Source: Diaporthe sp. PMI_573
Taxonomy: Eukaryota > Ascomycota > Sordariomycetes > Diaporthales > Diaporthaceae
Length of the DNA stretch: 64,000 nucleotides
Direction of reading: 5' to 3'
NCBI GenBank assembly: GCA_021399435.1
Contig: JAJTUP010000019.1
Coordinates: forward strand, 310,001 to 374,000
Positions 21,682 through 32,594 of this stretch are shown piece after piece. Numbering within the stretch: the stretch's first letter is position 1; each line of letters starts with the position of its first letter. Position numbers and translations under genes: made by a program. Under the pieces are notes generated by a model that saw nothing but the letters and a program-made list of their open reading frames with translations, was not told where the DNA came from and ran no database searches.

Positions 21682-23322
21682 ATGAAGCCCTATGGGGAAG
21701 CCGAGATCCATGACGCCCTTGTTGCGTGCAGGGATGGAATGCCCGTCAAGCAGGCTTGCAGGACCTGGCATATCCCCCGTTCCACACTTCGCGATCGCCT
21801 CGCCGGCGCGCAAAGTCAGCGCGTTTCTCACGAACCTCAGAGGCCTCTTTCTGATGATCAGGAGGATCGATTGGCCCTATTCCTTATCAACCAAAGCAGC
21901 TTGGGCCATGCGTTAACTCGCTGGGAAACGAGGGCTCTGGCAGCCCGAATGGCCTCGTCGGGGAAGGAGGTCGCTCCTCTCGGAAGGAAGTGGCTGAGGG
22001 CCTTCCTCCTTCGTCACCCTATCCTCCAAAGCCGTAAGTACCAGCGCGTTGAGGCTAAACGGCTAAGGGCAGCTACCAAAAAGAACGTTGGGTCGTGGTT
22101 TGACTTCATGCAGTTGCCTATCGTGAAGGCAATTAAGCCGGCCAACCGATGGAATGCCGACGAGGGCGGGCTGATGGAGGGCAAGTCCGAGAAGGCGCTC
22201 ACGATCGGCTATTCGGAAGGAAGCCAGCTTCTTCAGAAGGACTTTAATTCGAGAGCGTGGACCTCCTTCCTTGAGTGTATCTCCGCCACGGGCAAGTTCC
22301 TCGTCCCACTCGTTATTTTTAAGGGACTCAGCATTCAGCAGCAGTGGTTTCCTATCGCCCTTGAAGATCACGAGGGCTGGCAGTTCACGGCGACGAAGAA
22401 GGGGTGGATGGAGGAACCTATTGCTATCCACTGGCTTCGGAAGGTCTTCCTTCCTCAAACAGTACCAGAGGACCCATTAGAATGGCGCCTTCTCGTAATC
22501 GATGGGCACCATACACATACAACGGTCGAGTTTATGTGGGAATGCTTCTCGAATAAGGTGTATATCGTTTTTTTGCCCGCCCATACTTCGCATATGCTGC
22601 AACCGCTCGATGTGGCGATCTTCGGCCCTCTAAAGCTCGCATTTAAGAAGCATCTCGATCACCAGGGAGGGCACGATTCGTCAACAGTCGTGGCAAAGAA
22701 ACGGTTTCTTTATTGCTATCACAAGGCTCGAATTAACACTTTAACGGAAGCAAATATACGTTCTGGCTGGCGGGCGACTGGTCTCTGGCCAGTGTCTAAG
22801 CATAGGGCACTCGGAAGCCACTTTATCGCCGATAATCGCGAGAAGGAAGCGAGATCGTTGGAATCTGGCGGTACCAATAGCTCCAGCAGCCATTTCTGCA
22901 CTGATAAGTGTTTTTGTCGGCCTCGAGGGACCATTTTTGCGACCCCTAAGCGATCTCAAGACCTAAGGGGTATGGTGGCTCGGTATGCCCGTCAGAAGAA
23001 TCTCAGCCCCACATCACGACTCCTCTTCAGGAAAATCCTCAAAAGTTGGGACCAGATAGACGTCGATCTGACGATGTCCTCACAAAAAGCCCGAGAGTTG
23101 GAAGCCCAGATTGAAGCCAGTAGGGTAGTCCGAAGGAAGAAGGTTCAACTTGACCCGAATGAACTTTTCGCCGATATCGAGGCCATTCGGAGGACTCAGA
23201 TTGAAGCGGGGGTGGTATCAGAAGAAAGCGACGCTTCAGAAGAGTCGGAAACACCATCGGAAGCGAGGTCAACTATCGTGGTGGCGGCGTCGTCGGCGAC
23301 GAGGCGAAGGGGGCGGTCGTGA
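21682..23322 (+). CDS. Transposase with HTH and DDE_1 domains
   Basis: A single exon of 546 residues starts at the ATG 21682. The frame is open further upstream but without a better ATG. The N-terminus has a psq/CENP-B-like helix-turn-helix (about 5-45; VKQACRTWHIPRSTLRDRL), then a second DNA-binding region with LGRKWLRAFLLRHP (about 100-115). The DDE_1 catalytic core has Asp160 (NADEGG), Asp274 (VIDGHH) and Asp310 (LQPLDVAIFGPLK). The last two are separated by 35 residues, as in Fot1/pogo elements. All three acidic residues are present and no frameshift or stop is seen, so the enzyme may be active. A Cys-rich stretch (SSSHFCTDKCFCRP) and a charged C-terminus follow. Confidence 0.93.
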   Translation: MKPYGEAEIHDALVACRDGMPVKQACRTWHIPRSTLRDRLAGAQSQRVSHEPQRPLSDDQEDRLALFLINQSSLGHALTRWETRALAARMASSGKEVAPLGRKWLRAFLLRHPILQSRKYQRVEAKRLRAATKKNVGSWFDFMQLPIVKAIKPANRWNADEGGLMEGKSEKALTIGYSEGSQLLQKDFNSRAWTSFLECISATGKFLVPLVIFKGLSIQQQWFPIALEDHEGWQFTATKKGWMEEPIAIHWLRKVFLPQTVPEDPLEWRLLVIDGHHTHTTVEFMWECFSNKVYIVFLPAHTSHMLQPLDVAIFGPLKLAFKKHLDHQGGHDSSTVVAKKRFLYCYHKARINTLTEANIRSGWRATGLWPVSKHRALGSHFIADNREKEARSLESGGTNSSSSHFCTDKCFCRPRGTIFATPKRSQDLRGMVARYARQKNLSPTSRLLFRKILKSWDQIDVDLTMSSQKARELEAQIEASRVVRRKKVQLDPNELFADIEAIRRTQIEAGVVSEESDASEESETPSEARSTIVVAASSATRRRGRS

Positions 23323-23327
23323 GGGAA

Positions 23328-23370
23328 GGGGGCGGAATCAGGGGGGGGGCGGAAGCCGGGCCGGGGACGT
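23328..23370 (-). repeat. Right terminal inverted repeat of the pogo-type element
   Basis: This is the reverse complement of the left repeat at 21520-21562 over 43 bp without mismatch. It starts 5 bp after the transposase stop codon and is followed by the TA duplication at 23371-23372. Confidence 0.93.
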
Positions 23371-23372
23371 TA

Positions 23373-25447
23373 ACATGAGCAATCCAATGGGCTGCGGCAC
23401 AGCAATGTACAAGTCCTTCCACATAACCAACATACATTGGACTGAAGTTGCAGATCATCGCTACTCTGGGAGCCCTGTTCGCATATGTTGGTAGCATCCG
23501 GTCTCGATGGAAGGATGCATTCTTTCAATGGCTGTGACGTTTGGCTTGCCAGGAGCCCAGTGACGAGGCGCCGCTGACCTGCAAAAGGTTGTAACTGGCC
23601 GAGGAGAAACGGCCAGTTTCGAGAAGCTGTTGGTTCACACCGCAAGGTAGATGGAAGGTCTTGAGAAAAGCTGTTGGTTCATATCACAAGGTCGCCGCCT
23701 GGTCGAGAAGGCTGTTCAAGCTGTTCTGATGGCTGACCGCTGCATTCGGCCTGGATCACGACCGTTTACCAATTCGCAGCGCAGCAATCCAACGTGGCCT
23801 GAGACCCCTCCCTGCGACCTTCATTATCCTCGACTGAAGCTGGCCATTTCTCAACGGGCACCTTGGTGTTATGCAATCATTGGTTGTTGATCGGCCTGAG
23901 CCTATCTATGAATGTCTGAGAACACGCCTGTTTGCGCTTCTAAGGGCCGTAACCACCGGGTTTCTAGAGTTTGAGACGAAGGCCTGAAGGTCAATCATTA
24001 TTCCCACACAGAGTCGACACGAGGTTAACCTCTTGGGTTTTCTTCAACCAACGGGATTTGATGCTCTCTAAAATAGAAACCAACCAGGTCTGAGCGAGCA
24101 GCATCGGGTGGTCGCCGCTGTTCCGCATGTACCAACAAGCCAAAGCAAAACTGTCTCATCAGAGGTCCGGCCAACTCACAATGTTTCGACGCAATGGCTT
24201 ACTTGTGATAACAGTATAGTTGTATCGCTGGCATATTGATCACTACTTAGGTATAGCCACGTATAAAGTCCCGCTTAGCTTCTCGGTCATTCGTACTGCT
24301 ATTGAAACCAAATCTTTATTGTTACCTTCCTACTACGCCATCTAAACCCTTCTCTTGACACATTTCCGCTGGCCGGGTCTACGCAAAACTAAGAGCCTTG
24401 CGTTCTATATATTGTTTTCACGTTCTCTTCCCTGTTTTCGGGTAATACATCCTAAAATTGCTTTTTCTCTTCAAATTCTTCTTGCATTCATTTATATCAT
24501 CTTTTCTTATAAATAAGCCACTGAGACAGAGCACCTTACTTGTTAAACTTGTACCCTAAATATCTACGTAAATTATTATCTATAATTCTATACTTAGCTA
24601 TTATATTATAGAGAAGCTAAAACTAGTTTTTAATAACTATTAGATCTTTATAGAGGGCTCTCTAGTAATTATAAGGCCGAGAGAATCTTATTTTTAAGCT
24701 TAGTTATATATCTATAAAGTATTATACTTATTTAATACTAACAGGCTTGCTATTATATAATATCAGCAAAAGGTTGACCATATCTTTTATACCAGAAAGT
24801 TAAATAAAAAATTCTTATATATCTTACTTAATAATATATTAGACAAATATTTGCTTTTTAATTAGATTAAATTTATACTTCTCGATATATAATTCTTTAC
24901 AATATAGTCAGTTATTTATCCTATTACGTAGAGTAAATTTAAAGATATTAAAAATATATATAACCTGAGCTATATTTAAGAATTTCTATTGATTTTTTTT
25001 AAAATTCTTAATTATCTAACATACTAGTTGGATTTTGTCCTTTTTTAAGTAGATTAGCATTATAAATGTTAATTTCTAGCATATTAAATATTAAAGTAGG
25101 TAGAGTAATATAAGACTGACGCGAAAAATGGGGACATAATCTACACTAAAAACAAACCCGCCTACTAAAACTTTAAACTTTCAAACTGGTATTATACCCT
25201 AACTATAGCTCTAAATTAACCAAATCAATTAAAAATAGGTAATTAAGATTAATTGGCACCAATTAGTGTCAATTTTAATTAATTTCTTTGCCTATAGTGA
25301 GTACTATGGTTGGCTAAAGTTGGTAGATATGTTGAAAATCTACGGGCATATATTATCTGCGGCTGACTATCTACCTACATTATAATAACTTGAGGATAAT
25401 AAATGCTAAGATAGATATATTAATAGAGTAATTAATAGTAAGGTTTT
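23373..25447. other. Non-coding DNA turning strongly AT-rich (RIP-like)
   Basis: From the transposon end to about 24300 the base composition is ordinary. From about 24400 to 25540 it is very AT-rich, with frequent TpA steps (TTATAT, ATTAAT, TAATAA) and almost no long reading frame. This is the usual look of a RIP-mutated repeat relic in ascomycetes. The contrast with the unmutated transposon beside it is sharp. No protein remnant could be recognised by eye. Confidence 0.6.
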
Positions 25448-25575
25448 TATAATAGTTAAGGTTTTATTGTAAGTAGAGGGAGGGGAAGGGTAGATAGCTG
25501 GGTATCTGCCTAAAAAAGGGTTTGACTGGAAATGGTTAAATCGCGGTTTTATCGCAAATTAACGGGGTTGGGCCA
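25448..25575 (-). repeat. Right arm of island inverted repeat
   Basis: Read on the minus strand from 25575 it starts TGGCCCAACC and includes AATTTGCGATAAAACC. It matches the left arm at 18664-18788. Its outer end lies only 123 bp before the NDUFAF7 start codon. Confidence 0.65.
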
Positions 25576-25698
25576 TTTTATGAATCTTCTGCCCAAGACT
25601 GGCGGCTGCACGCTACGAGCCTTCCACCCCGCGGGAACCCGAGCACACGACCTCCATCTCCATCTCCGTCGCCGGGAGCTAGAACAACACCTCCAGCT

Positions 25699-27467
25699 AT
25701 GGACTCCCCCATAGTGACACAGCTGTTCAGACAGCTCTTCCGCCATGGCCATCCGGCCTGCCAGTCCCGGCGGAACCTCACAAACCTCGCCAGCGCCATC
25801 CGCCACGGCCGCCAGCTTCGCCAGGTCAGGGCCCTCTCGTCTGAGCAGAGGAGGAGGGGCGCCGACTCCACGTCCGAGAAGGAGCGCCAATGGCAGCAGC
25901 GCAGCAATGTCTCGCCCGGCGACAGGTCCGAGGATCTCAAGCGGTACCCGACCGTCACGGCAAAGGACCTGAGGAGCTACAGGGAGCGGCCGAGGAGGGT
26001 CAGGATGCTCATGCGGGACTTCATTGAGGGTCGGTTGGGCCCTGTTCCTCCTACCAGGGTGGCTCCATGAGTGGTTGACAGGATAGCTTGCTGACCAGGG
26101 CTCTCGCATGTAAACAGATAGCCTCTACAACCCTCACTATGGCTACTTCTCCAAGCAGGTCGTCATCTTCACCCCCGGCGAGCCCTTCGACTTCGGGTCC
26201 ATCCGCGACGAGCTCGAGTTCCACGCCCTGCTGAGCCGGCGCTACACCGAGTTCGAGGACGTGCTGGACGGCAAGGAGCAGTCCGACACGCGCCAGCTGT
26301 GGTACACGCCGACGGAGCTGTTCCGGCCCTACTACGGCGAGGCCGTCGCGCGCTACCTGTGCGAGAACTACCGCCAGACCTCGTTCCCCTACCACGACCT
26401 GATCATCTACGAGATGGGCGCGGGGCGCGGCACCCTGATGCTCAACATCCTCGACTACATCCGCGACGTCGAGCCCGAGGTCTACGAGCGCACGCGCTAC
26501 AAGGTCATCGAGATCAGCTCTAACCTCGCCAACGTGCAGGAGAGCAGCCTCATGGCCACCGCCGAGTCCAAGGGCCACCGCGACAAGGTCGAGATCATCA
26601 ACAAGTCCATCTTCGACTGGAAGGACCCCGTGCCCAGCCCCTGCTTCTTCTTGGCCTTCGAGGTCTTCGACAACTTCGCCCATGACGTCCTGCGCTACGA
26701 CCTGCGCACCGAGGAGCCCCTGCAGGGCACTGTCATGGTGGACGAGGACGGCGACTTCCACGAGTTCTTCAGCCCCGTCACCGACCCGGACATACAGCGC
26801 TTCCTGAGGCGGCGCCACATCGCCACGGAGGGCGTCTACCCCTTGCCCTACTACTCCAAGTCCGGGCTCGGCGTGCCCAGGGGCGAGCCCTGGTGGGCGG
26901 CCGCGCGCAGGCGGTTTCGGGAGGGGTGGCTCTCCCGGGGCAACCGCGGGGACGGGAGCGGGCTGAGCGAGCCCGAGTACATCCCGACGAGGCTGATGGG
27001 CTTCTTCGAGGTGCTGGAGCGCCACTTCCCCAACCATCAGCTCGTCACGAGCGACTTCCACTCCCTGCCGGACGCCATCCGCGGGCTCAACGCCCCGATC
27101 GTCCAGACGAGGTACCAGAGGCGGCCGGTGCCTGTCTCGACACCCTTGGTGAGTCTATATCATCCCGAGATTCGCCTACTTGGCCCGCGCGCACGTAGGC
27201 CTCTAAATCTGACTTAGCTAACCGCGGTTGGAAATGGCCCAGGTCCACCAGGGCTACTTCGACATCATGTTCCCCACAGACTTCCACACCACAGAGGCCA
27301 TCTACCGCAGCATCACCGGCAAGCTGAGCCGCGTGCGCTCGCACGAGGAGTTCATGAAGAGCTGGGCCTTCGTCGAGGACTGCGAGACCCGCAACGGCGA
27401 GAACCCGCTTCTGAGCTGGTATCGCAACGCCAGCGTCATGATGACCTGGAACTACCGGAGGATGTAG
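25699..27467 (+). CDS. NDUFAF7: Mitochondrial complex I assembly methyltransferase NDUFAF7 (MidA family)
   Basis: Three exons, 25699-26029, 26118-27148 and 27243-27467, give 528 residues with exon lengths in frame. The N-terminus (MDSPIVTQLFRQLFRHG..., rich in Arg and poor in acidic residues) suits a mitochondrial presequence. The methyltransferase core has motif I EMGAGRGTLMLNILDY. DSLYNPHYGYFSKQVVIF (entry to the fold) and a C-terminal HQGYFDIMFPTDF follow the family pattern. Family knowledge: NDUFAF7 dimethylates an arginine of the 49-kDa complex I subunit (NDUFS2) early in assembly, in the matrix. The region between motif I and the C-terminus is longer than in bacterial MidA. The right arm of the island ends just upstream, so its promoter probably overlaps repeat DNA. 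Confidence 0.92.
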
Positions 27468-27956
27468 GCCGCCCCCGACGACGTGGTGTTGTAGTGGGAC
27501 CGGGCACAACGCTGCTCTTTGAAGTGTCCAGACAGGTCTACTCAGCCTCGGGCGCGGTGGACTGGACGCTGTCCCGCTGTACGCCCGTCGAGGGCATTCT
27601 TCGGCCCCCAGGCTGCTATAATGCACATTTCGGCCGTGGATTTGGGATATTCTGTATCTGTTTCACAGTAAAGGCTTGACGGGAAGGAGAGAGTATGTGC
27701 CCTAACAAGACTACTGTGCATGTGGGGGGGGGGGGGATCCGGCTGGACCTTTACCAATGACGCATGAGACGCCTATGAAGCAAGCCTCATCCTCTCTTCA
27801 CGTCGGTCTCGACCCTTTATATCGGCAACCTTGAAGCACAGTATATAATGATACAATGCATAGACCCCACTATCAGGAATACGTCTCCGTCAGTGAAGTC
27901 TGGCGCAACAGCGCCGATGGTGGCAGCGCCCCTGCCGGCTCTATTTTATACCTCCA
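27468..27956. other. Convergent 3' region of NDUFAF7 and alanyl-tRNA synthetase
   Basis: No gene is seen between the two converging stop codons. The gap holds a run of 13 G at 27724-27736 and presumably both polyadenylation regions. Confidence 0.5.
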
Positions 27957-30900
27957 CTAGACCTTCAGCTTTTCCATCTCTGCAACCAGCCACTCCTCGG
28001 CCTTCTTGACCGCATCCTCGATCTTCTCAGGCTGCGTTCCGGCGCCCTGGCGGGTGGGCTCCTTTCCTCCTGCCTTGCCGCCGATGATCTCCGTGACCGC
28101 GGTCGACCACTTCTCAGCGGTGATGCCCTTGGAAGCCAGATCCTAAATTGCCAGGATTGTCAGGTTGGGGTCCGTTCTCATAACCTGAAGTGAGGGAAAG
28201 AATTGTTGAACTTACGGTCCCAACGTAAACGCCATGTACAACTCCTGATTCCTTGGACCCTCCAAAGACGTACACGCTCTTTGTCTTGTCCTTGCTCTTG
28301 AAGTGTGTCATCACATCGCTGACAGCCTTCATGTTGGCGCTGATTGGCAGCTGCCCAACAAACCACGTCGTCTCCTTGTTCTCGGGCTTAGCGAAGTGTC
28401 CCGTCACCGTGTCCAGGGCGGTCTTGCTCTCGGCCTTCTGGCGCTTCTTCTGCTCGTCCGCGACACCCTTCTGGATCTTGGCGTAGGTGGCCTTGAGGTC
28501 CTCCTTGTCGAGCACCGAGACGGTGAGCTGGTTAAGGTCCACGCCTGTCCTCTTCACCTGGTCCTCCTTCTCCGGCCCAAAGGGCAGCTTGTCTAGCTGT
28601 TCGAGCCTGCCGGCGAACTCGCGGGCGATCCGCTGCACATCGTGTGCCGCATCACCGGTATAAGCGACGATTCTTCGGATGCCCTTTGCAATGCCGCTCT
28701 CTTCGACAATAACCAGGTCCTTGATGATTCCCGTCTGGTCCACATGGGTACCGCCGCAGAATTCAACGCTGACCTTCCTCCACTCGGGGTTCTTGGGGGT
28801 TTCCAGTAGAGTGTCCACGTCAATACCCACGCTCACCACCCGGACCGGGTCGGGATATGTCTCTCCAAACACGGCGCGAACACCCTCAATCTGCTTCGCA
28901 GCGTCGAGGTCCACATCCTTGTAGTAAATCTTGCAGTTCTGACGGATGTACGCATTGGCGCCGTCCTCGATTTTCTTGAGCTCCGCGTTCGTGACGCCCT
29001 GCTTGTGGCTGAAGTCAAACCTCAGCTTGTCATCGTCCACAAGCGAGCCCTTCTGGTTGACGTCGTCGCCCAGGACTTCCCTGAGGGAGTGGTTGAGAAT
29101 GTGCGTGCCTGTGTGGTTGTTGCGGATGGGCTGACGACGGAGCTCGTCGTACTCGCAAATCACCTTGTCGCCCGCTGACAGCGAACCGTGGTCAAAGTAT
29201 CCAATGTGCACAATGTACCCGCCGTACTCCTGCACGTCTTGGACCTTGAACTCGGCGACATCATCGTCCACAAGGATCCGGCCCGTGTCGGCGACCTGAC
29301 CGCCAGACTCGGCATAGAAATTTGTCCTGTCGAGGATGAGACCGAGCGGTGTCTCTGCTGGTACATCCTTGGAGGACTTGACGAATTTCTCGCCGGTGAA
29401 TATTAATTGCACGTTTGCAGTGATGTCTCCCTTGCCGTATTTGGGTTCGGAATCCGGTCTGGGCAAGTTGTACTGGCTCTCGAGCTCCGCAATCTGGTGC
29501 ACGTTGAGCTTTGGGAATGTCTGCGCCTTGTCCTTGACCTTCTTGCTGGCCTCGCGTGCCTCGTCTCTCGCCTTAGCAAGATCGGCCTCATCGGTTGGCT
29601 CCAGGCCTCGCTCCTCGCTCATCAGTTTTGTGAGATCCTCGGGGAAACCGTATGTATCGTACAGCCTCCAGACCTGGAGACCAGAGAGCTTGTTATCGCC
29701 CTTCTTGTTCACCTCGGTAACGAATTTCTCGAATTGTTTCTCGCCGCGGTCCAGCGTCTTGGCAAAAGCAACTTCTTCTTCGTCAAGAATCTCAGCAATG
29801 TCCTTCTCCTTCTTCACGATTTCGGGGAACTGGTCGCCCATCTGCGCGACGAGGGCCGGCAGAATCTTGGAGAAGAAAGACCCGATCTCGACATTGAAGT
29901 ATTTGCGGGCGTATCGCGAGCCTCTCCGGAGTACTCTTCGGACCACGTAACCTCTTCCTTCGTTGTTTGGGATAGCGCCATCGGCGATCGCGAAGGTGAG
30001 CAGTCTGATGTGGTCGGCGACCACACGGTAGGCAGTATCGACACCATCAGCATCATCCTTGCCGTACTTGTCCTCATATGGTCTTGCTCCCGTAATCTCT
30101 TGTATCCGAGCGAAAAGGGGGGTGAAGACATCGGTGGCGTAGTTGGAAATCTTGTCTTGCAGAGCGGAGACGAGACGCTCGTATCCCATGCCAGTATCGA
30201 TGTGTTTTGCAGGGAGCGACTTCAAGCTCTTGTCCTTTTGCCGGTCGTACTGCATGAACACATTGTTCCAGATCTCAACCACCAGTGGGTCATCCTGGTT
30301 GACGAGATGGGCAGCATTTCGGCCGCCCACCTTGTCGTAATGAACCTCAGAGCAAGGACCGCAAGGACCTTGGTCGCCCATCTCCCAGAAGTTGTCCTTC
30401 ATGTTTCCTGGCAGGATTTGGTCGTCAGGCACACCGACGGATTTCCAAAGCTCCTTAGCCTCCAGGTCGGGCTCGAGGTTCATGTCTGAGTTGCCCTCAA
30501 AGTAGGTAACGTACAGCCTCGAGGGGTCAAGGCCGTATACTTTGGTGAGCAGCTCCCATGACATCTGGATAGCCTCCTTCTTGAAGTAGTCGCCGAAGGA
30601 CCAGTTGCCCAGCATTTCAAAGAAGGTGTGGTGATAACTGTCCTTGCCGACATCGTCGAGGTCGTTGTGCTTGCCACCGGCGCGGATACACTTCTGGGAG
30701 TCCGCAGCGCGTTTCCAGGAAGCCATTGGGTCGGTCTTGTTGACCGTACCGAGGAAGATGGGCTTGAACTGGTTCATGCCAGCGTTGGTGAACAGGAGCG
30801 TCGGGTCATTGTGAGGGACGACGGAGGAGGAGGGCACTGTAGCATGAGTTCATTGCTGGTCAGCTGGGTTCAATTGAGTGCACGAGCCGAGCCCACGTCC

Positions 30901-31456
30901 CCCAGGACAGAAGAAGCTCTTGGTTGGGATGGCATGGCTGTTCAAGCGCACCTATGGTGTGCCCTCTCTGCTCGAAGTATTCGAAGAAGGTCTTGCGGAC
31001 CGTGAGGGCGGTCCACTTGCCCTCGTACATGATGGGCAAGAGTGTGTTTGTGTCTGTTTTTGCTGTTGTGGGGTTTTGTTGAGAAGATGTCCGGATCTGT
31101 GCAGTCGAGGACAAAGATGTGATGGTTCTCGTCGCCGCCCTAAGGAACGCAGCGGTGGTGGGGCAGAGCTGCGCGGGAGCTTTGTCGGAGAGGAAGCTGG
31201 GGGGCGACCCTGCGGCTGGCAGTGGCGATCGCGGGGTCCGGGTGTGGGTGCTGCTGACGCTCCCTCTAGAAGTGTGGTAGAGCGTTCTGGAATGAGTCAA
31301 GGCCGATACAAGAAGGGGCGAGATCCTCCCTGGCCCGGCCGACGGGCTCTGCAACCTTCGCACCCCAGTGATAATCGTCAAGCTGCTGCCCCAGCTGAGC
31401 CTGCCGCGGCCACTGCCACTGACGCTGCCACTGCGCAATCGCGACGACGACTGCAT
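27957..31456 (-). CDS. ALA1: Alanyl-tRNA synthetase, probably dual cytosolic/mitochondrial
   Basis: Exons are 31456-30952, 30836-28216 and 28142-27957. From the first ATG this gives 1,103 residues. From the internal ATG at 31030-31028 ([19 protein letters not shown]) it gives 961, close to yeast Ala1 (958). The join at the first intron restores [21 protein letters not shown]. Class II catalytic motifs fill the N-terminal half ([40 protein letters not shown]). The editing domain carries [12 protein letters not shown] and [10 protein letters not shown]. The extra 142 residues are rich in Ser, Arg and Thr with few acidic residues, as in a mitochondrial presequence. One gene serving both compartments by alternative starts is known for fungal AlaRS; here it is inferred from sequence. 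Confidence 0.95.
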
Positions 31457-31630
31457 CGACAGCAGATAAGTGATAAGTCGTGCTCCCTGCGAGTATCGGA
31501 AGCCCGTTGTGACTCAATCTCGGGCTGCATCGGCTTTTTACCCAGTCATACCTTCCCTTGCGTCAACCGGGGAGAACCGAACTGTTTTGATTGGGGGGAG
31601 TCGCCCGTCAGGAAAGTGAGGGAGGAGAAA
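31457..31630. promoter_or_regulatory. Compact bidirectional promoter
   Basis: Only 174 bp separate the upstream AlaRS start (-) from the start of the next gene (+). If the cytosolic AlaRS message starts between the two in-frame ATGs, the shared control region is larger (31031-31630) and includes the presequence-coding part. Confidence 0.45.
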
Positions 31631-32594
31631 ATGATGGTCTCCAGCTTGCACGACGGCCCATCGCAGGCCAGCAGCACCATGCATATGCCGGGACCCATGG
31701 AGGGGTTCCATAACGCCGATCCGACCCCAAGCACCGGCCACAGTTACCAGCACAGCCAGCATCACCAACAACAACAGAGCATCCGCCGAAAGAGGAAAGC
31801 AGAGACTCAGGACGTCCACAATGAGAGGTTGTCAAAAAGGCTGAGCCTTTTGAATCTAGGTATGATTTTACAACCATTCCCACTACTATCATTAAACATA
31901 ACCCACTGACACCTGCATCGCAGAACAAAACGGCTCCAAGCTCTATGTCCCGGTCGAGCAACCTCCCCCACCGCGGTCCGCGAATAATGCATCCTCGTCC
32001 TCGTCCTCGGCCTCGGCAGCAGCCATTCCCGGCGCCGCCGTGACCGCAGGCGGCGACGATGACATGATGCTCCTCGACAACACACAGCACAAGGTGTACA
32101 TCTACAACCTCGACGACGAGCTCTCCTCCGACCCCGACAGCGACCTGGACGACGCCAGGCTCGTCTTCCTGCCCGACGTCGAGAGGCACCTGCGCGCGAA
32201 CCGCATCGTCCCAGGCATCCCCGGCGCCGTGCCGCGGCCCATCCTCCCCAACAAGGACGGCGAGCTGGCCGGCATGCAGCTGGTGCTGTACGACGACGGC
32301 GTCCGCAGCGTCAGCGTCCCCGAGGAGCAGGACAGCGTGCGCAAGGCCATCATCGAGGCCCGCGAGAGGCACCGCCGCCGCCAGCAGGACGAGCGCGACG
32401 CCAGGGCCGCCGCCAACAACCCCCTGCTGCGCACCGAGTCCCGTGCGACCTTTGCCACGCCCGTCCGCGTCGTCCCGGGACAGCTGCGGCAGCAGTTCGT
32501 GGATGACGGTGCGGCCGGTATGGCCTCCGCGGGTGCGAGTGTGGATGTGGACGTTGACGCGCAAGCTGATGCTGATGCGATGGAGATTGACTGA
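31631..32594 (+). CDS. Conserved fungal nuclear protein, function unknown
   Basis: Two exons, 31631-31859 and 31924-32594, give 299 residues. The N-terminus is His/Gln-rich and has a basic cluster (SIRRKRKAE, about 50-58) resembling a nuclear localisation signal, followed by ERLSKRLSLLNLEQNGSKLYVPVE. The central part is conserved in style: HKVYIYNLDDELSS, DDARLVFLPDVERHLRANRIVP, GELAGMQLVLYDD, then VPEEQDSVRKAIIEARERHRRRQQ. The C-terminus is an acidic, alternating Val/Asp-Ala/Asp tail ending EID. I recognise this as a protein common in filamentous fungi but know no established role. It is divergent from AlaRS across a short promoter. Confidence 0.8.

Larger units (their letters stand above)
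21520..23370 (+). mobile_element. Fot1/pogo-type DNA transposon, apparently complete
   Basis: This 1,851-bp element has a perfect 43-bp terminal inverted repeat (21520-21562 and 23328-23370). The repeat begins ACGTCCCCGGCC and has two TTCCG + C-run segments. The element is flanked on both sides by TA (21518-21519 and 23371-23372), the target duplication expected for Tc1/mariner/pogo elements. It encodes one open transposase whose stop codon lies 5 bp inside the right repeat. Perfect ends and an open frame indicate a recent insertion. It lies 180 bp upstream of the F-box-like start codon, inside the island. Confidence 0.93.
18664..25575. mobile_element. 6.9-kb island bounded by a diverged inverted repeat
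   Basis: The two ends match in inverted orientation. Outer blocks are 18664-18692 (starts TGTCCCAACC) and 25575-25545 on the other strand (starts TGGCCCAACC). Inner blocks 18756-18788 and 25480-25448 agree at 32 of 33 positions. Spacing between blocks is almost equal on both sides (92 and 95 bp), and many differences are C/T or G/A. The region between holds a double F-box-like gene, an intact Fot1/pogo-type element and AT-rich DNA. I infer either the ends of an old, RIP-mutated DNA transposon or two inverted copies of one repeat. No clear target-site duplication was found. Confidence 0.55.
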
